Origin: Zizania palustris
Taxonomy: Eukaryota > Streptophyta > Magnoliopsida > Poales > Poaceae
DNA: 64,000 nucleotides
NCBI GenBank assembly: GCA_019279435.1
Contig: JAAALK010000086.1
Span: forward strand, 16,475,913-16,539,912
Direction of reading: 5' to 3'
The first letter of the stretch is position 1. Every line of letters begins with the position of its first letter. A model generated the notes under the pieces. It was given only the letters and a program-made list of their open reading frames with translations. It was not told where the DNA came from and did no database searches. A program made the translations under genes and the position numbers. Positions 57,141 to 64,000 of the stretch are shown in pieces.

Positions 57141-57150
57141 AAAAGCAACC

Positions 57151-59156
57151 TGTTGGACCGGAAATGGCGACCAGAGGGGGGTGAATGGGAGCTTTTAAAT
57201 TTTCAGGCTAAAATTAGCCTTCTGTTTTAATACAGTCTGCTGCGGAACAGGCTTCGAACACAACCTTCGAAGTTCTGGTTCGGAGGTGTTTGACGACTCC
57301 GAACACAGGCTTCGCAAGGAGCAAAAGTTCGAAGCCAAGAAGACTTCGCTCCACTCACAACCCTGAAAATCTACTCTGCTAAGTCAGTGCAGGCTCCGCA
57401 CACAAGGTGCTTTGAGCAGGCTTCACACTTCACCCTTCGCACGAGTGGACTGACCTCTAAGGACTTCGACCAAGTACTTAGCGACAGCAACCGGTGCTAG
57501 GCTTCGTACACCGAAGGTCTAAACACACACTAACAGACTTCGCTAGGGGAAAAGACACGATAAGAAACACGGGCTTCGATCAGGGCTTCGCTAGTAAGCA
57601 GCGAGGTCTAGCCTCCTGTTACACAGAGCGAACGCACACTGAAAAACACACTTCGCACAAAACACCCTTCGCCCAGATAAGCTTCGGTGCACTACAACAA
57701 GCGAGGTATGCAAACAAGCTCAAGCAGAAAGACAACACAGAAGCAGGGCTTCGCTGCTTGAACAAGGAACACAATAAATGAACTCAGGATGAATACAAAG
57801 TGGTGGCTAGTACAAGAGCTCAACAGTAAATGCTCAAAGTGTTAAATGTTACCTACCCAGCCCCCATATTTATAGCCACTATTCACCCAAGTGAAATGAC
57901 TACTTTACCCCTAGGGTTTACACCAGTTTTGTCTCTACAGAACAGAGGGGTACAAAAGGTAGTCAACTTTATTTGGAGGCTTCTCTGTCAGCTTTGCAGA
58001 GGGGACAGCGTCAGCTTTTTGCAGAGCAGACAATGTCAGTCTTTGCAGTCTTTGACCTTTCTAGAGCCCCCCTTCGCACGCGAGGTTTGCGGTAGCTTCG
58101 GTGAGAAGCCTTGAGCCTGACGGCCTTCGCTTCACCGAAGTCAGCCTTCGATACAGTGACAGTTTTGAGCCGAAGCCGTCAAAGCCCTTGGGCCTTCGCA
58201 CCACCACCTCTGGAGTGGACCACCACGGCTTCGCAGCTACTCCCAGCTCGAACTCCGTCAGTCCATGTACCGAAGCCATGCATGGCCGAAGTACCACAAG
58301 TCCACCTCGCTCTGGAGCTAGCCTCACTCCGAAGCCTGCGTCACTCCGAAGCCCTCCTTCGGAGTACCACCCTTCGAAGTCCCTCCTTCATCCAAGGCCT
58401 CCGCACGAAGCATTCCATGAGCACTTCGTCGCAGTGTCTATCCCCGAGCACACTCCTCGACGAGCCTCACCTGGACCATGCCTTCGATGCACCTCGACTT
58501 TTGAGACCTTCGTCGGGTACCTTCGAGTGTCTCCCTCCGGAGCACACTTCGAACGCCTTGCCTCCGCAGAGGACATGATCCACCATACTCCGAAGTCACT
58601 CCATCCGGAGTACCCTTCGAAGTGCCTCGCCTCCGAGGACTTTGTCTCGGAGTACCTTCACCCGGAGCCACGCTCCGCACTTACTGCCTTCTCCTGGCGC
58701 ACCTCGACCCGAGGACCGACCTGGACCCCTTCGCAGCCACCGTGACAGAGCTCCCCGCTCCACTAGCATCAAGCCTCCCGCTTGACCCAGGTTCACCTGC
58801 TACGAACCATCCGTCGCCTCTGAAGTCCCTCGCGCACCACAGACAAACAAACAAGTGTATCCAGTACTCCGGAGACCTCTCCGGGTTAGCAACCTTCGGC
58901 ACACACTCTGGTGTACCGCCCAAAGTACCGAGACCTTCGGTACAAACCTAGTCATCGTGTACTGTCGGACCCCTCCGACAGGCACACTCCGCTGCAACAG
59001 CTGCAGCAACCAAACCACCGAGCCCTTCGGTGATACAGCCTCCGAACACCTTCGGAGATCCAACCTCCGAACCCCTTCGGAGGTACCCCTTCGAAACAAA
59101 GGTTAAACACAGTCAATCACTCATCACAGACTCCGAAACCAACCCTTGGTTTCTCA
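57151..59156 (-). repeat. 3' LTR of copia element 2
   Basis: 2006 bp on the minus strand from TGAGAAACC to GGTCCAACA. It is preceded by a polypurine tract AAGGGGGAGAT (59157-59167). It is rich in TTCGAAG and CCGAAG motifs. Open frames across it are compositional. Confidence 0.85.
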
Positions 59157-60299
59157 ATCTCCCCCTTGATGAGTGCATTGACAACCAATTTCAAGTTCAA
59201 GAAAATTTAAAAACTTTCAGCACACAAGTGACCATAAAAACTCAGAAATGAGCCAAATCATGTCACTTGACAAAAGAATTTTCCTCCCCCTTTTTAAAAG
59301 AGTAAAAGACCCTTCGGCAAATCTCCCCTTTACAAGATAAAAGCCCATAAAACTCCCCCTGAGTTAATTTAACCCCTTGCTGTAGAGAACTCAAAAATTT
59401 CTCCCCCTTTGGCAATGCAAGCATCAAGGAGCATTTAAAAGATACATAGCTTCGAAATGGGCAGAGTTGCAAAGACATATAAAGCAAAAATATGCCAATA
59501 CTTAATACCAAATATCATGTGCTCAGCTCAATTTAACATTCTCTAAAAACATGATGACAGCATGTGATTTTGTCATTTTGAAAGAAAAGCATCACCACTC
59601 AATCACGGTAACTAGACAAGTAAAAGCAGCGACTGCGCAAAGCTAGTCAATTTCTACTCTAGACAAACAAGTCCAGTTCAAATGGAGCATTAAAAGCAAA
59701 CTTGATGATCAATGAATTTTGTTGTTCTTTTTCATAATGTCAGGGGTTATTTGTTTGTCCACCTTATACTTTCCAATCAGACCAAGCCTAGGCATGGAAG
59801 CCATCAGAAGCTTAAGGCAATGATTTTGGAAGACACTATACTATTCCAGTTCAGACCAATGTGCAATGGTAAGCAGTCTAGAATAGAGTAGTGCGACAAA
59901 ACAAACCCACCTGGATCTTTTACTTTGAAGCATGTAAATCATGGATTTTTGGAATTTCGGTGGAGTGAACAAATTGTTTTAGCATTTTATGAATATCCAT
60001 GAGTATGAAGAACTGTTTTTCAAGTTGCAATGAATAGCATCCAGAGAAAAGGTGTCTTGCTATCAAGCAGATAAAAGATAGCTAAAGCAGTCCTGCCTAC
60101 ACATGCTAGATACAAGATTAAGCAGTGAGCATGATTTGAGTTTGAAAAGAAAACATCATGCACATTAATGTTTCAGAAAAATTAAAAAGAGCTGAGCTAA
60201 CATGAATTATGAATTAATAACGGGCATATAAATGCAAAAGATGTAAATGCAATTTCACACATGATGAGCACATGCAAGACAATTAAAGCCTGCTCCCCC
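59157..60299 (-). other. Non-coding 3' region of copia element 2
   Basis: Several minus-strand GGGGGAG tracts (about 59285, 59325, 59356, 59403, and 60295 next to the pol stop) and no supported gene. The layout matches 52620-53929 of element 1. Confidence 0.7.
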
Positions 60300-63200
60300 T
60301 CACAAAATGCCGTAAGAGTGACAAATACCAAGTTCCCCACGCAAGTAGGCAAATCGAGAAGCATCGAGGGGTTTCGTGAAAATATCGGCTAGCTGGTGTT
60401 GGATATCAGCATATTGAAGTTCAATATCACCCTTCTCATTATGATCTCTGAGAAAATGATATCGCACAACAATGTGTTTGGTTCTAGAGTGCTGAACCGG
60501 GTTGTTTGCAATACAAATAGCACTAGTGTTATCACAGAAAAGTGGAACACTCTTATAATCTAACCCGAAATCCCGCAAAGTGGAAGCCATCCACAAAATC
60601 TGAGAACAACAGCTAGCTGCAGCAACATATTCGGCCTCAGTCGTCGATTGTGCAACACTAGACTGTTTGCGGGAAGACCAGCAAACTAGAGAAATACCCA
60701 GAAAATGACAAGTACCAGAGGTACTCTTCCTATCAATCCTACACCCAGCAAAATCCGCATCGGAATAACCTCGAAGACATAAAGAGGAAGACGCTGAATA
60801 CCATATGCCAAATTTGAGGGTATGTTTGAGATACGTTAGGATGCGCTTTACCGCTTGACGGTGCGAAGCTCGTGGTGAAGCCTGAAAACGAGCGCACAGA
60901 CACACTGCGAAGTGTATGTCCGGCCTCGTAGAAGTCAAGTAGAGGAGGGAGCCTATTATGCTTCGGAACTCCTTCTGATCTATGACTTCTCCATCTTCGT
61001 CAGGATCCAATGCTACAGATGTAGCCATTGGAGTGGCAAGGGGCTTCGCATCTGCCATGTCGAATTTCTTGAGCAGGTCCTTGGTGTACTTCGTTTGGTG
61101 GACGAAAGTACCTTGTTTGCTTTGCTTGATTTGCAACCCAAGGAAAAAGGTGAGTTCACCCATCATGGACATTTCAAATTCCCTGCTCATGGTATCTGCA
61201 AACTCGACAACCAAAGCATGAGAAGAGCCACCGAAGATGATATCATCCACATAAATCTGAACTAGGAGGAAATCTTTGCCATGCTTGAGAGTGAACAGGG
61301 TTTTATCAACAGAGCCCATCAAATACCCCCGCTCAAGCAGAAAAGACTTAAGTATGTCATACCAAGCCCGAGGGGCCTGCTTGAGTCCATAAAGAGCCTT
61401 ATGAAGTTTAAGGACTTTATGTGGGTACTTGGGGTTTTCAAAACCAGGGGGTTGTTTTACATAAACTTCTTCACCTATGAAGCCATTAAGAAAAGCACTT
61501 TTGACATCCATTTGATAGAGTTTTAATCCCCGGGATGTCGCAAAGGCAAGCAAAATCCTAATGGCCTCAAGGCGAGCAACAGGTGCAAAAGTTTCAGTAA
61601 AATCAATCCCTTCTAGTTGAGAATAACCCTGAGCTACAAGCCTAGCCTTGTTTCTAACTATAGTCCCATCCTCTCCTTGTTTATTTTTGAAAATCCATTT
61701 TGTTCCAATGAAATGAATATTTGGAGGAGGATCAACTAAAGTCCAGACTTGGTTTCTCTCAAAAATTTCAAGTTCTTCATGCATGGCATTGATCCAACTA
61801 GAATCAGAAAGTGCATGACTAACATCTAAGGGCTCGAAAGAAGCAACAAAAGCTGAATCAATGAAATGAGCATGAGAACGAGTTACCCTTTGATCAAGCT
61901 CACCAATGATCTGCTCGGGAGGATGCATCCTTTGAACATGATGTGGAGCCTCGCGGCAGGATGCAGTCTCCCCCTCAACTTGTGCATTGGAGTGGTCCAA
62001 GATGACCGATGTCGAGGTAGTTGCTTCGGGACCTTGTGCCGAAGTGGTTGAAGCGGGGTCAGCTTCAGAGGTTGATGTCAAGGGTAGTAGGGGTTCATCC
62101 TCGAAATTTCCGGGATCTTCCTCTTCGAAGATGGTCTGTTCCATGTCGTGTTCATTCACCTGTTCAAGAGCAGAACTAACAGAGGGGGTCGATTCATCAA
62201 AAGTCACATCACATGACTCGATGACAGTGTTAGTTTCCAAATTATAAACACGGTAAGAATGACCATGTGTGGTGTAACCCAAAAAGATCCCGTCAGAAGA
62301 ACGCGACTCAAATTTATCCAAATTACCACGTTTTAGGATAAAGCAACGACAGCCAAAAACTCGAAGATGAGTAACCTTGGACTGTCTCCCAAAACGTAGC
62401 TCATAAGATGTCAAGTTTAAGATTGAGCGCAAGAATATTCGGTTTGAGATGTAACATGCAGTGTTCATGGCCTCAGCCCAGAATTTCCTAGGAGTCCTGT
62501 GCTCATCGAGCATCGTCCTAGCCATCTCAACCAAAGTGCGGTTCTTTCTCTCAACAACACCATTATGTTGAGGAACCCGCGGAGCAGAGAATTGATGTTC
62601 TATGCCATGCTCCATGCAAAAGTCAACAAAGAGACTGTTTTTGAACTCGGTGCCATTATCACTTCGAATGAATTTCAATGCACCTGGGAGTTCAGTGAAA
62701 AGTCTCAAAGCCAAGCTCCGAAAGTGTGAAAACACTTCATCCTTGCTGGCAAGAAAGAAGACCCAAGAGTAGCGAGAGAAATCGTCGACAATAACTAACA
62801 CATACCACTTGTCGCCTAAAGAACTAACCCGAGAAGGACCTACAGTGTCCATGTGGAGAAGTTCTCCGGGTTGTTTAGTCATCACTGTGGTGACTGGCGA
62901 ATGCGAAGCGGCAATCATTTTTCCATGTCGACAAGGAGCGCAAACTAAATTCTTCTCAAACTTGAGCTTGGGCAATCCTCGGATCAGACCTAGGGCACTC
63001 AGACGAGCGAGCAACTCAAAGCTCATATGCCCTAGTCTCCTATGCCATTTCCAAAGCTCAGAAGTAGAATGTGCAACAAGACAATGAGAAGAACCAGATG
63101 ACTCTGAAAAATCAGCTCCAAAAACTCTCCCAACTCTAAAGATCTTACAAACCACAACGCCATCAGAATTGAGCACTTGCGAAGTATGGCGATGGAATCG

Positions 63201-63467
63201 CACTTCGAAGCCCTCATCAAGCAACTGAGATACAGACAACAAATTGTATTCTAGGTTTTCAACCAAAGCAACATCTTTGAGAGTGAAATTCGAATTAATT
63301 CTTACCACACCTTTACCTTTCACTCTACTCCTTCGATTGTTGCCGAAGGTGATATGTTCCCTTTGCTTGGTTGTGGTGAGGCTGGAGAACCATGCTGCAT
63401 CTCCGGTCATGTGGCGCGAACAACTGGAGTCCATGATCCACGTGCCCTCCAAGCCTCGATCTGTCAC
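60300..63467 (-). CDS. pol of copia element 2, uninterrupted
   Basis: 1055 codons open. Protease motif (about residue 13) reads DSSCSRHM, with Ser in place of the usual Gly. The pre-integrase zinc site is HRRLGHMS...CAPCRHGK. Integrase core: LLHMDTVGP, RSDNGTEFKN and PQHNGVVERKNR. RT: FKNKQGEDGTIVRNKAR, MDVKSAFLNG and YVDDIIFG (about 739). RNase H: YSDADFAGCRIDRKSTSG, STTEAEYVAAA and HQLADIFTKPLDA. The domain order is copia-type and all domains are full length. It follows gag in the same frame after a single TAG. The frame suggests recent activity, but the protease substitution may matter. Confidence 0.92.
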   Translation of the reverse strand: MTDRGLEGTWIMDSSCSRHMTGDAAWFSSLTTTKQREHITFGNNRRSRVKGKGVVRINSNFTLKDVALVENLEYNLLSVSQLLDEGFEVRFHRHTSQVLNSDGVVVCKIFRVGRVFGADFSESSGSSHCLVAHSTSELWKWHRRLGHMSFELLARLSALGLIRGLPKLKFEKNLVCAPCRHGKMIAASHSPVTTVMTKQPGELLHMDTVGPSRVSSLGDKWYVLVIVDDFSRYSWVFFLASKDEVFSHFRSLALRLFTELPGALKFIRSDNGTEFKNSLFVDFCMEHGIEHQFSAPRVPQHNGVVERKNRTLVEMARTMLDEHRTPRKFWAEAMNTACYISNRIFLRSILNLTSYELRFGRQSKVTHLRVFGCRCFILKRGNLDKFESRSSDGIFLGYTTHGHSYRVYNLETNTVIESCDVTFDESTPSVSSALEQVNEHDMEQTIFEEEDPGNFEDEPLLPLTSTSEADPASTTSAQGPEATTSTSVILDHSNAQVEGETASCREAPHHVQRMHPPEQIIGELDQRVTRSHAHFIDSAFVASFEPLDVSHALSDSSWINAMHEELEIFERNQVWTLVDPPPNIHFIGTKWIFKNKQGEDGTIVRNKARLVAQGYSQLEGIDFTETFAPVARLEAIRILLAFATSRGLKLYQMDVKSAFLNGFIGEEVYVKQPPGFENPKYPHKVLKLHKALYGLKQAPRAWYDILKSFLLERGYLMGSVDKTLFTLKHGKDFLLVQIYVDDIIFGGSSHALVVEFADTMSREFEMSMMGELTFFLGLQIKQSKQGTFVHQTKYTKDLLKKFDMADAKPLATPMATSVALDPDEDGEVIDQKEFRSIIGSLLYLTSTRPDIHFAVCLCARFQASPRASHRQAVKRILTYLKHTLKFGIWYSASSSLCLRGYSDADFAGCRIDRKSTSGTCHFLGISLVCWSSRKQSSVAQSTTEAEYVAAASCCSQILWMASTLRDFGLDYKSVPLFCDNTSAICIANNPVQHSRTKHIVVRYHFLRDHNEKGDIELQYADIQHQLADIFTKPLDASRFAYLRGELGICHSYGIL

Positions 63468-64000
63468 CTACACATGATAAGAATATCTCGATCGCTCAGT
63501 GCTGGGGTGAGTGAAAAAATGACGAGGCATCCAGCACTGAGTGACACGAGTAGTAGGCGCAGTAAAAGTAGACGGTCTACGCACATGATAATCTGAATGA
63601 TGCCAAGTGCAAGGTCTACCTACATGCTGTGATCGAACAACATGTCGAGGTCTCCTACTCTGACGAGGTACAAAGCTACTCGCCCTGGGTCTACCACCAT
63701 ATGGAACATGGTGAAAACCTCGAGGAGCAAAACCTCTCTGAGAAGCACGAGGAGCCTCAAAAGCAGGACGATAGTAAAACTCAGACTCATGCATACCTAA
63801 AGATGGGTAATGCATGTCCTGGTAACTCATCGCCTGAGAGCATCGCTCATCCTTGATGCGACAAAAACAGAACCCAACCAAATGACCCGCCCGCTGACAG
63901 TATGAACAATGAAAAATTCTCCTAGGGGCACTCTCATGGGTCTTAGGAGCAACTCTCACAGGCTCCTTGAGCTTCTGTTGAGTGGTTTTCTTTGGAGGGT
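63468..64000 (-). CDS. gag of copia element 2, C-terminal part
   Basis: Only the end of gag is in the window. It contains the distal zinc knuckle CSYCQRAGHLVGFC followed by an Arg/His/Pro-rich tail ending RYSYHV and TAG. The distal knuckle position matches element 1. The start lies beyond base 64000. Confidence 0.85.
   Translation of the reverse strand, partial: PPKKTTQQKLKEPVRVAPKTHESAPRRIFHCSYCQRAGHLVGFCFCRIKDERCSQAMSYQDMHYPSLGMHESEFYYRPAFEAPRASQRGFAPRGFHHVPYGGRPRASSFVPRQSRRPRHVVRSQHVGRPCTWHHSDYHVRRPSTFTAPTTRVTQCWMPRHFFTHPSTERSRYSYHV

Larger units (their letters stand above)
27254..57150 (+). mobile_element. Decayed Ty3/gypsy retrotransposon, split by a copia insertion
   Basis: Present as 27254-29609 and 55872 to about 56640, with related or attached sequence up to 57150. 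It has an LTR, a PBS-like site, gag, the end of RT, RNase H and a second RNase H-like domain (YSDGAYQVSGEG, NVAEYEGVLLGL). The gag stops, the loss of protease and most RT near 29200-29290, and the loss of integrase after about 56640 make it defective. The double RNase H suggests the Tat/Ogre-type lineage (inference). The far 3' end is not visible because a second copia starts at 57151. Confidence 0.8.
57151..64000 (-). mobile_element. Second Sirevirus-like copia retrotransposon (element 2), partial
   Basis: Opposite orientation to element 1. The 3' LTR is at 57151-59156, pol at 63467-60300, and gag runs off the window end. The LTR end (minus strand CCGGTCCAACA) and the adjoining CTCTGGTCGCC block resemble those of element 1, so the two are related but distinct families. 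The predicted 5-bp target flank at the visible end is CAACC (57146-57150). Confidence 0.9.

Noticed and set aside
58061..58951. Several 80-214-codon frames on both strands
   Set aside because: They lie in the LTR of copia element 2 and consist of translated CGAAG/TCCGAAG-type repeats.

Overview
The window is nuclear DNA from a grass, most likely Oryza or a close relative. The evidence is intron-rich plant genes with grass-style GC-rich first exons, Stowaway-type MITEs, a chloroplast ycf2 fragment, and nested LTR and CACTA transposons. No species-level claim is made. There are no bacterial features.

Bases 1-26,600 are gene-bearing euchromatin. In order: a small single-exon GC-rich gene of unknown function (1867-2253, +); LSM1, an Sm-like mRNA-decay/U6 protein with five coding exons (9874-5227, -) and a 3.6 kb first intron filled with a decayed LINE, a plastid ycf2 fragment and a (TA)n-bounded hairpin; plastid 3-ketoacyl-ACP synthase I with seven exons (14692-18488, +); a single-exon SIP1-type trihelix transcription factor (21023-19506, -); a pseudogene of an unrecognised plant gene (23070-22290, -); and the kinetochore protein SPC24 with five exons (25654-23647, -), one of whose introns can only be read as AT-AC. 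Several TIR elements can be placed to the base with their target-site duplications, including a 500-bp hAT MITE and a Pack-MULE-like element just upstream of SPC24.

Bases 27,254-64,000 are a nest of transposons. The oldest layer is a decayed Ty3/gypsy element (27,254-29,609, resuming at 55,872). It was split by a young Sirevirus-like Ty1/copia element (29,610-55,871, TSD AAAAG, 1.93 kb LTRs). The 5' LTR of that copia was in turn split by a 15,080-bp CACTA (En/Spm) DNA transposon (30,409-45,488, TSD TAC, ends CACTACTACAAA). A second, oppositely oriented copia element of the same general kind (57,151 to beyond 64,000) abuts the gypsy remnant.

The CACTA element is the most interesting object. 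All its genes run on the minus strand: a TNP2 transposase broken by one frameshift, a small Cys-rich protein of unknown function with a GC-AG intron, and an intact six-exon 1065-residue protein with a C-terminal Ulp1-type cysteine protease. Internal copies of the subterminal GTGGCGGGC/TGACGTCA repeats sit immediately upstream of three additional TATA boxes. The element therefore looks like several transcription units, each driven by a copy of its own end. A 290-bp tandem array with a large central palindrome separates the promoter modules from the protease gene.
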